DNA of 9,646 bases. Origin: Bacteroidota bacterium. GTDB taxonomy: Bacteria; Bacteroidota; Bacteroidia; Cytophagales; Cyclobacteriaceae. The notes beneath the pieces were generated by a model. That model saw only the letters and a list, made by a program, of their open reading frames with translations, did no database searches and had not been told where the DNA came from. Shown here one piece after another: positions 1 through 7,195 of the stretch. The translations under genes were made by a program, and so were the position numbers. Every line of letters starts with the position of its first letter. The first letter of the stretch is position 1. The stretch spans positions 1-9,646 of the forward strand of contig JAEYXN010000115.1 in NCBI GenBank assembly GCA_023431285.1. The letters run 5' to 3'.

Positions 1-125
1 ACCTTAACGCCCCTGAGTTAAACTTATTGGTTAGACGCATGAACGACCATTTTGTATTCACTTGATCATTCTCTATAATTGCAGGCGCCACTTCTGTTTA
101 ATCAGAACTAATCGATCATAGAGCC

Positions 126-1025
126 ATGAGAATAATTATCACTACCGCGATCGTCATGAGTTTGCTTCCATTCCTGGTGGGAGCGCAGGAGATCATCGAT
201 CTTTACACAGGCGCCATTCCAAATTCGAAAGTAAAGGCATCGCGGTCAACAGAGGCTCCACTCCAGAGAGGGATGTATCGCAAGACTGCATTCCCTACGC
301 TTGAAGTCTTTCTGGCTGACAAGGAAAAATCCACAGGAGCTGCTGTTGTCATTTGTCCAGGTGGTGGTTATAGCGTTGTGGTGTATGAAGGTGAAGGGGT
401 GATGACCGCTAAAGAGCTTGCGAAGAATGGAGTCACCGCATTTGTTCTGAAGTACAGACTTCCCAGCGACTCCACGATGGAAGATAAGAAGATCGGTCCT
501 TTGCAGGATGCACAACAGGCCATTAAGGTTGTGCGTGAGAGAGCCAAAGAGTGGAACCTTGATCCTGCCAAAATCGGCATCATGGGATTTTCTGCTGGCG
601 GACATCTTGCATCCACAGAAGCAACACATTTTAAAAAAGCATTGGTTGAAAATAAGAACAACACAAGTCTGCGGCCTGACTTTCAGATCCTGGTATACCC
701 TGTGATTAGTATGCGCGACAGTCTTACCCATCGGGATTCAAGAACTCAATTGTTGGGGAAAACGCCTTCCGCAAGTTCTATTAAAGATTTTTCGAATGAG
801 CTTCAGGTAACGGCTGACACTCCTCCGGCATACATCACATTTGCGACTGATGACAAGCTGGTGGATGTGGATAACGCGATTCAATACTTTGAAGCGTTAA
901 GACATCACAAGGTGGATGTGGAGTTGCACGTCTACTCAAAAGGAGGGCACGGATTCATCTTCCGCGAGAAAAGCTGGACCGAGCCATTATTCCATTGGAT
1001 GAGGAAGAACAAGTTGTTGAATTAG
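126..1025 (+). CDS. Exported alpha/beta-hydrolase esterase (BD-FAE / acetyl-xylan-esterase-like)
   Basis: A 299-residue serine hydrolase. Residues 1-20 are a Sec signal peptide: basic start (MR), hydrophobic core, and VGA|QE as the likely cleavage site. No lipobox cysteine is present, so the mature enzyme is probably a soluble periplasmic or secreted protein. The fold is marked by PGGGY at 78-82 (oxyanion hole), the nucleophile elbow GFSAGG at 154-159 with Ser156, TDDKLVD at 241-247 with Asp243 as likely catalytic acid, and GGHGF at 273-277 with His275. This order is typical of the Abhydrolase_3/BD-FAE group, whose Bacteroidetes members are often annotated as xylanase or acetyl xylan esterase. 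Deacylation of arabinoxylan would fit the arabinose genes downstream, but the substrate is inferred from context only. A 421-base spacer separates it from araB, so it is probably a separate transcript. The ATG at 126 is chosen because it begins the signal peptide. No clear promoter is visible in bases 1-125. Confidence 0.85.
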   Translation: MRIIITTAIVMSLLPFLVGAQEIIDLYTGAIPNSKVKASRSTEAPLQRGMYRKTAFPTLEVFLADKEKSTGAAVVICPGGGYSVVVYEGEGVMTAKELAKNGVTAFVLKYRLPSDSTMEDKKIGPLQDAQQAIKVVRERAKEWNLDPAKIGIMGFSAGGHLASTEATHFKKALVENKNNTSLRPDFQILVYPVISMRDSLTHRDSRTQLLGKTPSASSIKDFSNELQVTADTPPAYITFATDDKLVDVDNAIQYFEALRHHKVDVELHVYSKGGHGFIFREKSWTEPLFHWMRKNKLLN

Positions 1026-1374
1026 GAAGTGATTTGGAGACCCGCCCTTCATGTCACTGGCGCCTCCATCGATGCAATTTGGTTCTTTTCTTTCGTTTCT
1101 CCAGTCTTTCATAGTGGCTACTGAAGGTTCCTTCCCTGTCACTTGAAAAAAATATCAAAGACATGAGATCCATGAACCTGTCAAACCAATTCCGTCGAGG
1201 GGTTTTCCCAAATTCCCGCATTTTTCCGAGCTAACATTGATCATAAGGAAGGCATTTTTGCTGGGTTATGCAATACGTGTCGCATCACTTTCCAAAACTA
1301 ACATGCGTTGGCCTGTTGTCGGGTTATCAAAAGCTGCCTTATCATAATGCTAAAACCAGCTCTTGGATGGATCA

Positions 1375-1390
1375 AATATTTATAAATGTT
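1375..1390. repeat. AT-rich secondary palindrome upstream of the main operator
   Basis: Sixteen bases form an inverted repeat with 7 of 8 pairs matching; the inner ten, ATTTATAAAT at 1378-1387, are a perfect palindrome. The stretch 1374-1392 also resembles 1403-1418 as a direct repeat: both read AAATATT, then a short spacer, then AAATGT and AT. The centre lies 24 bases upstream of the centre of the stronger palindrome at 1394-1419. It could be a weak second regulator site or an UP-like AT tract. AT-rich sequence gives such patterns by chance, so confidence is low. Confidence 0.3.
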
Positions 1391-1391
1391 A

Positions 1392-1423
1392 TTGATACAC
1401 TTAAATATTAAAATGTATCTTTG
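1392..1423 (+). promoter_or_regulatory. Bacteroidetes-type promoter of the araBDA-symporter operon
   Basis: TATCTTTG at 1416-1423 matches the Bacteroidetes primary-sigma -7 element TAnnTTTG exactly. TTG at 1392-1394 can serve as the -33 element, 21 bases upstream, close to the usual spacing for this promoter class. Transcription would then start near 1428-1431, leaving a leader of under 20 bases before the araB ATG at 1447. The elements enclose and overlap the palindrome at 1394-1419, which is the geometry expected for repression by steric blocking. The start site is predicted, not shown. Confidence 0.65.
1394..1419. promoter_or_regulatory. Candidate AraR operator, 26-bp imperfect palindrome
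   Basis: The arms GATACA (1394-1399) and TGTATC (1414-1419) are perfect complements, and the AT-rich core between them continues the symmetry: 11 of 13 base pairs match around a centre at 1406/1407. Mismatches are 1400:1413 and 1403:1410. It is the best dyad found in the non-coding parts of the window, and it overlaps the -7 element of the araB promoter by four bases. A dimeric AraR encoded at 7196-7882 is the natural candidate to bind it. The assignment rests on position and symmetry; I have not matched it to a published AraR motif. Confidence 0.6.
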
Positions 1424-1446
1424 GCGGAACTAACGGCTGATAATAC

Positions 1447-3147
1447 ATGGATTCCAACCAGTTTGTAATCGGCGTTGACTATGGAACAGACTCGGTTCGT
1501 TCCATCATCGTCGACGCCCGAGGGCAGGAGGTAGCCTCTTCAGTTTTTGCTTATCCGCGGTGGCGCGATGGCCTCTTCTGCAACCCTGAAACCAATCAAT
1601 TTCGCCAGCATCCTTTAGACTATCTTGAAGGACTGGAACACACTGTTAAAGACTGTCTTAAGAAAGCAGGCTCATCAGTGGCGTCACGCGTTCGCGGTAT
1701 TGCGGTAGACACCACGGGGTCGACACCCGTCGCCGTTGACAGATGGGGAACTCCTCTGGCGCTGGTGCCCGGGTTTGAGTCCAATCCGAATGCAATGTTT
1801 GTGCTCTGGAAGGATCACACCGCGTTGCCGGAAGCTGAAGAGATCAACAGCCACGCTGCGAAGTTCGATACAAACTATCTTCAATATGTTGGAGGCATCT
1901 ATTCGTCAGAATGGTTCTGGGCGAAGCTTCTGCATGTGCTGCGTTCGGACGAGTCAGTACGGCGCGCGTGCTATAGCTGGGTGGAACACTGTGACTGGAT
2001 ACCTTTTGTATTAACCGGCGGATCAGACGTACACGCCATGAAGCGCGGAGTATGTTCAGCTGGTCATAAAGCATTATGGGCTGAAGAGTTCGGCGGGCTT
2101 CCTCCGAATCAGTTCTTCTCCTCACTGGATCCGCTTCTCGAAGGATTTACAGAAAGACTTTTCCGTGATACATATACTTCAGACAAACCAGCAGGGAAGA
2201 TCAGCGCCAGTTGGGCTGAACGCCTCGGGCTGAGTATGGAGGTTATTGTTGGCGTCGGCGCATTCGACGCGCATATGGGTGCCGTTGGCGGACAGATCGA
2301 GCCTTATCACCTTAGCAAAGTAATGGGTACGTCCACCTGCGATATGCTGGTCGCGCCTATGGCAGACATCGAAGGAAAGTTTGTCCAGGGAATCTGTGGC
2401 CAGGTCAATGGCTCGATCATTCCCGGTATGGTGGGACTCGAGGCTGGACAATCTGCATTCGGAGATACGTATGCATGGTTCCGCAATATGCTGGCGTCAC
2501 CAATCGGTGAACTCCTTGATACGTCCAAAGTCATCGACGCTGTTACTATTCAGAAACTACAACAGGAAATATCTGATCGTCTGATCCCGTTTTTGTCTCG
2601 TGAAGCTGCGAACCTTCCACTGGACGAGGATGATGAGCTTGCAATAGACTGGCTCAATGGAAGGAGGACACCTGATGCAAACCAGGCATTGAAAGCTGCG
2701 ATCACCGGACTCAACCTTGGTTCTTCTGCAGCCCATGTATTTAAATCTCTGGTGGAGGCGACATGTTTTGGTGCACGGGCGATAGTAGAAAGATTCAACA
2801 ACGAAGGTGTACCTGTTCGGGGTCTTATCGGCCTCGGTGGAGTAGCGCGTAAATCACCATACATCATGCAGGTGATGAGCGATGTGATGAATATGCCGAT
2901 TCGTATTCATCGCAGTGAACAAACCTGCGCATTGGGTGCAGCGATGTTCGCGGCGACGGCAAGCGGAATATATTCAAATGTTGAAGAAGCGATGCACCAG
3001 ATGGGGCAGGGTTTTGATGTTGAGTATAAGCCTGATCAAAGCAGGACAGGGCTTTATAAGCGCAGGTACGAAAAATACCATCGCCTTGGAGAGTTCATTC
3101 AATCCGGGGTTCAGAAAGGAGAAGTAAACTTAGCTGAGCGCGCATAA
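1447..3147 (+). CDS. araB: L-ribulokinase
   Basis: FGGY-family carbohydrate kinase of 566 residues, the usual length for AraB. It phosphorylates L-ribulose to L-ribulose 5-phosphate with ATP in the cytoplasm, the second step of bacterial arabinose breakdown. Visible motifs, in order: the N-terminal phosphate-binding segment GVDYGTDSVRS at 9-19, DTTGSTP at 88-94, the ribulokinase-typical LWKDHT at 120-125, FDAH at 273-276 with Asp274 as probable catalytic base, MGTSTCDM at 293-300, and in the C-terminal lobe GLGGVARKSP at 462-471 and ALGAA at 495-499. WKDHT and the overall length favour ribulokinase over xylulokinase or glycerol kinase, and linkage to araD and araA supports this. First gene of the operon, directly behind the predicted promoter; the ATG is preceded by an A/T-rich leader with no Shine-Dalgarno. 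Its stop lies 3 bases before the araD start, suggesting translational coupling. Confidence 0.96.
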   Translation: MDSNQFVIGVDYGTDSVRSIIVDARGQEVASSVFAYPRWRDGLFCNPETNQFRQHPLDYLEGLEHTVKDCLKKAGSSVASRVRGIAVDTTGSTPVAVDRWGTPLALVPGFESNPNAMFVLWKDHTALPEAEEINSHAAKFDTNYLQYVGGIYSSEWFWAKLLHVLRSDESVRRACYSWVEHCDWIPFVLTGGSDVHAMKRGVCSAGHKALWAEEFGGLPPNQFFSSLDPLLEGFTERLFRDTYTSDKPAGKISASWAERLGLSMEVIVGVGAFDAHMGAVGGQIEPYHLSKVMGTSTCDMLVAPMADIEGKFVQGICGQVNGSIIPGMVGLEAGQSAFGDTYAWFRNMLASPIGELLDTSKVIDAVTIQKLQQEISDRLIPFLSREAANLPLDEDDELAIDWLNGRRTPDANQALKAAITGLNLGSSAAHVFKSLVEATCFGARAIVERFNNEGVPVRGLIGLGGVARKSPYIMQVMSDVMNMPIRIHRSEQTCALGAAMFAATASGIYSNVEEAMHQMGQGFDVEYKPDQSRTGLYKRRYEKYHRLGEFIQSGVQKGEVNLAERA

Positions 3148-3150
3148 CGT

Positions 3151-3852
3151 ATGGGCAAATACGATCATATTAGAGAGGCAGCCTTCGAGGCCAATATGCA
3201 GCTGCCAAAGCTGGGCCTTGTGTTGTTTACATTTGGAAACGTGTCTGCAGTTGATCGCAATGCCGGCGTGTTCGCCATCAAACCAAGTGGCGTACCTTAC
3301 GACGATCTGACACCAGGCAATATGGTGATCGTTGACTTCGAAGGAAATACAGTAGAAGGTACGTTGCGTCCTTCATCGGACACGAGAACGCACGCGGTGT
3401 TGTATAAACATTGGGAAAAGATTGGCGGTATAGTACATACCCACTCTACCTACGCCACGGCATGGGCGCAGGCACAGCGCGACATTCCTATCTTCGGCAC
3501 CACGCATGCCGATCATACCACAAGTGATATCCCTTGCGCGCCGCCTATGAGCGATGAAATGATCATGGGAAATTATGAGCATGAGACAGGTTTCCAGATA
3601 ATCAATTGTTTAAAGGAAAGAAACCTCAGCTACGAGGAAGTTGAAATGATTCTGGTCGGTAATCATGCGCCGTTCACCTGGGGTAAGACTCCGGCCAAAG
3701 CTGTTTACAACAGCGCGGTGCTGGAGAGCGTTGCCCAGATGGCAACACTCACTGAGCAGATCAATCCACATGCTCCACGTCTCAAAGACTCTCTTATCAA
3801 AAAGCATTTCGAGCGCAAGCACGGACCGGACTCCTACTACGGTCAGGCTTAA
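3151..3852 (+). CDS. araD: L-ribulose-5-phosphate 4-epimerase
   Basis: A 233-residue class II aldolase/epimerase, cytoplasmic and zinc-dependent. It interconverts L-ribulose 5-phosphate and D-xylulose 5-phosphate, feeding arabinose carbon into the pentose phosphate pathway. Residues known from the E. coli enzyme are all present, shifted by one: zinc ligands His96 and His98 in VHTHST and His172 in GNHAPFTWG, Asp77 in SSDTRT, and the catalytic pair Asp121 (HADHT) and Tyr230 (SYYGQ near the C-terminus). The catalytic Tyr and the YYGQ tail favour true AraD over L-fuculose-phosphate aldolase. The start follows araB by 3 bases, so the two are almost certainly cotranscribed. UlaF- and SgbE-type epimerases share this fold and reaction, but the arabinose context settles the name. 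Confidence 0.96.
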   Translation: MGKYDHIREAAFEANMQLPKLGLVLFTFGNVSAVDRNAGVFAIKPSGVPYDDLTPGNMVIVDFEGNTVEGTLRPSSDTRTHAVLYKHWEKIGGIVHTHSTYATAWAQAQRDIPIFGTTHADHTTSDIPCAPPMSDEMIMGNYEHETGFQIINCLKERNLSYEEVEMILVGNHAPFTWGKTPAKAVYNSAVLESVAQMATLTEQINPHAPRLKDSLIKKHFERKHGPDSYYGQA

Positions 3853-3892
3853 ATTCACGTAATACGTTTCAGTAAAATATCCAGAACATAAA

Positions 3893-5383
3893 ATGATCAA
3901 TCTCAAAACATTCGAGGTGTGGTTTGTAACCGGCAGCCAGTTTCTCTATGGTGAGGAAACCCTCAAACAGGTAGCGGCTCACTCCGAAGAAATCGCGCGT
4001 GAGCTTAACGCTTCGTCCATCATTCCGGTAACGGTGAAATTCAAACCAGTCCTTAAGACACCCGAGGAGATATACAGTATCTGCCAGGAGGCGAATACAG
4101 CTAAGAACTGTGTGGGACTCGTGGCTTGGATGCATACATTTTCCCCTGCGAAGATGTGGATTGGAGGATTGAAAGTATTACAGAAGCCTTTGCTTCATTT
4201 GCATACTCAATTCAACCGCGACATTCCGTGGAAGAGTATTGATATGGATTTTATGAATCTGAATCAGAGCGCTCACGGGGATCGCGAGTTTGGCTTCATC
4301 ATGTCGCGGATGCGCCTGAAAAGAAAAGTTGTAGTAGGACACTGGCGTGATGCTGCAGTTCATGAACGTCTGAACACATGGATGCGTGCAGCCTGTGGGT
4401 GGTACGACATGCAAAATGCGCGTTTCTGCCGGTTTGGAGATAACATGCGCCAGGTTGCAGTTACTGAAGGTGACAAAGTAGAAGCGGAGATAAAATTTGG
4501 CTATTCCGTAAATGGTTATGGAATCAGTGAGCTTGCCAAAGTGATTGGGGATGTGTCTGATGATGAGGCTGTGCGTCTCGTCGCAGAATATGAGGAGCGT
4601 TATACTGTAGCAGCTCCATTGCGCAAAGGAGGAGAGAAGTCATATTCACTGCGTGATGCTGCAAAGATTGAGATCGGGCTTCGTCGTTTCCTGGAGAACG
4701 GAAACTTTAAAGGCTTCACTGATACTTTTGAGGATCTTCATGGTCTGGTTCAGCTTCCCGGAATCGCGGTGCAGCGCCTGATGAGTGCTGGTTACGGCTT
4801 CGGAGCGGAGGGGGACTGGAAAACAGCTGCGCTGGTCCGCGCGATGAAGGTGATGGCTTCCGGACTGAAGGGTGGTAACTCCTTCATGGAAGATTACACG
4901 TACCATTTTGATCCATCCAATCCGTTGGTTCTGGGTGCGCACATGCTGGAGATATGTGAATCGATCGCGGACTCAAAGCCGTCGTGTGAGATTCATCCGC
5001 TTGGGATTGGAGGAAAGGCTGACCCTGTTAGACTCGTGTTCAACAGTGCTGCGGGTCCTGCGCTGAATGCCTCAGTAATAGATATGGGCAATCGTTTTCG
5101 ATTGCTGGTAAACGAAGTTGAAGCGGTGGCACCCGAACACTCGTTACCCAATCTTCCGGTAGCCCGTGTGTTGTGGAAACCACTACCGAATATTTATGAT
5201 GCATGTGCCGCATGGATATATGCGGGAGGTGCGCATCACACCTGCTATAGTCAAAATCTCTCAACAGAACACCTCGAAGACTTCGCTGAAATGGCGGACA
5301 TCGAATATGTGCAGATCGGAAAAAACACTCGTCTTCCGGAATTTAAAAATATGCTGCGGTGGAATGATGCATGCTACAGATAA
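3893..5383 (+). CDS. araA: L-arabinose isomerase
   Basis: A 496-residue ketose-aldose isomerase converting L-arabinose to L-ribulose, the first committed step, in the cytoplasm with a divalent metal such as Mn2+. The N-terminus EVWFVTGSQFLYGEE (8-22) is the family signature. The catalytic and metal-site residues fall at almost the same numbers as in E. coli AraA: Glu306 in AEGDWK, Glu333 in FMEDYTYH, His350 in GAHMLE, and the His448-His449 pair in GGAHHT. Full length, no frameshift. It lies 40 bases after araD with an A-rich leader (CATAAA before ATG) and no separate promoter that I can see, so it is read as the third operon gene. D-galactose is a common side substrate of this family. Confidence 0.97.
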   Translation: MINLKTFEVWFVTGSQFLYGEETLKQVAAHSEEIARELNASSIIPVTVKFKPVLKTPEEIYSICQEANTAKNCVGLVAWMHTFSPAKMWIGGLKVLQKPLLHLHTQFNRDIPWKSIDMDFMNLNQSAHGDREFGFIMSRMRLKRKVVVGHWRDAAVHERLNTWMRAACGWYDMQNARFCRFGDNMRQVAVTEGDKVEAEIKFGYSVNGYGISELAKVIGDVSDDEAVRLVAEYEERYTVAAPLRKGGEKSYSLRDAAKIEIGLRRFLENGNFKGFTDTFEDLHGLVQLPGIAVQRLMSAGYGFGAEGDWKTAALVRAMKVMASGLKGGNSFMEDYTYHFDPSNPLVLGAHMLEICESIADSKPSCEIHPLGIGGKADPVRLVFNSAAGPALNASVIDMGNRFRLLVNEVEAVAPEHSLPNLPVARVLWKPLPNIYDACAAWIYAGGAHHTCYSQNLSTEHLEDFAEMADIEYVQIGKNTRLPEFKNMLRWNDACYR

Positions 5384-5386
5384 TGC

Positions 5387-5404
5387 ATTAGATTTATTAG
5401 ATTT
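5387..5404. repeat. Perfect 9-bp tandem duplication after araA
   Basis: ATTAGATTT occurs twice head to tail at 5387-5395 and 5396-5404, starting four bases after the araA stop. The stop itself lies in a 10-base palindrome, TAATGCATTA (5381-5390), and the palindrome TTTGCAAA follows at 5405-5412. The rest of the 75-base gap is A-rich with a TAAAC TAAAC repeat at 5436-5445. Replication slippage is the simplest origin. No terminator or promoter match is clear here, so readthrough into the symporter gene is expected. Confidence 0.6.
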
Positions 5405-5458
5405 TTTGCAAACCCAAACAAATAAATCAAAACCTTAAACTAAACTATTCTATTTAAA

Positions 5459-7075
5459 ATGAGCGGATTTGTAACTCTCGATTGGGTTGTCATTGTAGGG
5501 TATTTTCTCTTGATTGGTTTGCTGGCGATCTGGGTTATGAGCCGTAAGCAGGAAAGCACAGAGGATTACTTTCTCGCAGGCCGTAACATGGGTTGGTTCG
5601 TGGTAGGCGCATCGATCTTTGCTTCCAACATTGGTTCCGAACACATCGTAGGTCTTGCTGGCGCAGGAGCAGGAGGGAAAATCCCCATGCTCATTTATGA
5701 GCTCCACGCATGGCTTGTGATCACCCTTGGCTGGGTGTTTCTACCATTCTATCTTCGAAGTGGTGTCTTCACGATGCCTGAATTCCTCGAAAGAAGATTT
5801 GACTCCAGGACACGCTGGTTCCTTAGCGTATTCTCTCTGATTGCATATGTACTCACAAAAGTTTCCGTAACTGTTTACGCAGGGGGAATGGTGATCGCGT
5901 CAGTTCTGAATATTGAATTCTGGTACGGCGCTCTTGCTACGGTCATTCTGACGGGAGTTTATACTGTATTGGGTGGAATGCGCGCGGTAGTTTATACTGA
6001 AGCGATGCAAACTGTTGTTCTTGTTTTTGGTGCAGGTACAATTACATTTATAGGTCTCAACGCCGTAGGTGGTTTCGACGGATTGAAAGAATCTCTTGAG
6101 CCCGGCTACCTGAATATGTGGCGCCCCGCTGACGATCCTGAATTCCCATGGCCCAGCCTTGTGATCACCAGTACAATCGTGGGATTGTGGTATTGGTGTA
6201 CCGATCAATACATTGTACAACGCGTACTCGCTGCAAGAAACCTTACAGAAGGACGAAGAGGAACGATCTTCGGTGGATTTCTTAAGCTTCTTCCTGTGTT
6301 CCTGTTCCTTATCCCTGGAGTTATCGCGCTTGCGTTGAAAAACAAAGGTGAGCTTGCTTATGATTCTCCTGACCAGGCTTTCTCTGCTTTGTTGATGAAT
6401 AAGATGCCTGCAGGTCTTCGCGGACTTGTAGCAGCGGGCTTGCTCGCAGCTTTGATGAGCTCCCTTGCTTCTGTGTTCAACTCTTGCTCTACACTGTTTA
6501 CCGTTGATATTTACAAGAAGCTGAAGCCGAATACGCCGGAAGAAAAACTGTTGAAGATCGGTCGTATAGCTACCGTGATAGTAGTAATTCTTGGTATCCT
6601 CTGGATTCCTGTAATGGCTGGAATTTCCGGTGTTCTTTACACTTATCTTCAGTCAGTGCAGTCGTATATCGCGCCTCCAATTGCAGCGGTGTTCCTGTTG
6701 GGGATCTTCCACAAACGTATCAACAGCGCCGGTGCGATGACTACTCTTGTGGTTGGTCTTATCGTCGCAGCGATTCGTATCGTACTTGAGCTGGTAGTCG
6801 ACTCGCTGACTCCTGGAAGCCTCATCCATACGTTCGCGTCAATTAACTTCCTTACTTTCGCTGCGTGGTTCTTCGTGTTCTGTATCGCCCTGTGTGTTGG
6901 GGTGAGCCTTGCAACACCTGCGCCTGCACCGGAGTCGGTGAATGGTCTTACATTCAGTACGCTGAGCGCGGAGCAAAAAGCTTCAACACGTGCCAGCTAC
7001 AACGGATGGGATATTTTCTTCTCTGCTATTGTGATCGGAATTGTGATCTGGGTAATGACCACGTTCACTGGCTGA
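5459..7075 (+). CDS. SSS-family (SGLT-like) sodium/sugar symporter, probable L-arabinose importer
   Basis: A 538-residue inner-membrane protein with about 14 hydrophobic segments, the first at about 8-27 and the last at about 517-534. It belongs to the solute:sodium symporter family: ASNIGSEHIVGLAG at 55-68, GGMRAVVYTEAMQTVV at 172-187, WYWCTDQYIVQR at 244-255, and LMSSLASVFNSCSTLFTVDIY at 332-352, with the Ser-rich stretch expected at the Na2 site. Several segments closely recall animal SGLT sugar transporters: the His62 position, Glu81, TDQ, and Gln398 in YLQSVQSYIAPP align with known sugar-site residues, judged from memory of those proteins. Import of arabinose is inferred from its place after araBDA, 75 bases behind araA and just before the terminator; Bacteroidetes often pair ara genes with SSS carriers. 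Xylose or galactose are possible alternatives. The A/T-rich leader (TATTTAAA before ATG) lacks a Shine-Dalgarno. Confidence 0.9.
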   Translation: MSGFVTLDWVVIVGYFLLIGLLAIWVMSRKQESTEDYFLAGRNMGWFVVGASIFASNIGSEHIVGLAGAGAGGKIPMLIYELHAWLVITLGWVFLPFYLRSGVFTMPEFLERRFDSRTRWFLSVFSLIAYVLTKVSVTVYAGGMVIASVLNIEFWYGALATVILTGVYTVLGGMRAVVYTEAMQTVVLVFGAGTITFIGLNAVGGFDGLKESLEPGYLNMWRPADDPEFPWPSLVITSTIVGLWYWCTDQYIVQRVLAARNLTEGRRGTIFGGFLKLLPVFLFLIPGVIALALKNKGELAYDSPDQAFSALLMNKMPAGLRGLVAAGLLAALMSSLASVFNSCSTLFTVDIYKKLKPNTPEEKLLKIGRIATVIVVILGILWIPVMAGISGVLYTYLQSVQSYIAPPIAAVFLLGIFHKRINSAGAMTTLVVGLIVAAIRIVLELVVDSLTPGSLIHTFASINFLTFAAWFFVFCIALCVGVSLATPAPAPESVNGLTFSTLSAEQKASTRASYNGWDIFFSAIVIGIVIWVMTTFTG

Positions 7076-7098
7076 GAAAATAACTAAGCTTTAACATT

Positions 7099-7135
7099 AA
7101 GAGCCTACCCACGGGGTGGGCTCTTTTGTTTATTT
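7099..7135 (+). terminator. Intrinsic terminator of the araBDA-symporter operon
   Basis: AAGAGCC (7099-7105) pairs with GGCTCTT (7119-7125), and inside it ACCC (7107-7110) pairs with GGGT (7114-7117). One T-G wobble (7106:7118) joins the two, giving a continuous 12-pair stem with a three-base ACG loop. A T-rich tail (TTTGTTTATTT, with T at 7124 onward) follows at once. It sits 23 bases after the symporter stop and is the strongest terminator-like structure in the window. It separates the metabolic operon from the regulator gene, though partial readthrough cannot be excluded. Confidence 0.9.
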
Positions 7136-7151
7136 AGTGATAACTTTTTTT

Positions 7152-7159
7152 TATCCTTG
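7152..7159 (+). promoter_or_regulatory. Possible weak -7 element for the regulator gene
   Basis: TATCCTTG differs from TAnnTTTG by one base and lies 36 bases before the ATG at 7196. A TTTG at 7124-7127, within the terminator tail, is the only -33 candidate, and its 24-base spacing is long. A separate promoter is expected because a strong terminator lies just upstream. If it is used, transcription starts after the in-frame TTG at 7157, which supports the ATG at 7196 as the start. Confidence 0.3.
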
Positions 7160-7195
7160 CACATCGTACTTAAGAACGCCGAACCAGAAAAACCT

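Larger units (their letters stand above)
1026..1446. other. Intergenic spacer upstream of the ara operon
   Basis: A 421-base gap with no convincing gene on either strand. Bases 1026 to about 1365 hold little I can name: T-rich stretches near 1080-1110, a small GAAGG/CCTTC inverted repeat near 1122 too tight to be a normal hairpin, and TTATCA repeated at 1324-1329 and 1339-1344. I see no good intrinsic terminator behind the esterase gene. The final 75 bases are AT-rich and hold the operator and promoter listed separately. The length is much greater than the promoter needs, so other regulatory sites may be present that I cannot assign. Confidence 0.6.

Noticed and set aside
246..731. A 161-codon minus-strand open frame inside the esterase gene
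   Set aside because: It lies wholly opposite a gene with intact catalytic motifs, is rich in Cys and His runs, and has no recognisable domain.
1293..1300. CAAAACTA, a minus-strand match to the -7 consensus
   Set aside because: No -33 partner at suitable spacing and no minus-strand gene for it to serve; such an 8-mer arises easily by chance.
7139..7155. GATAA/TTATC inverted repeat before the regulator gene, considered as an autoregulatory site
   Set aside because: Five-base arms around a T run, with half-site length and spacing unlike the araB operator; likely chance in AT-rich sequence.
7157..7195. In-frame TTG start that would extend the regulator by 13 residues
   Set aside because: TTG starts are rare, the added residues show no family resemblance, and the codon overlaps a possible -7 element. 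The ATG at 7196 fits the domain start better.
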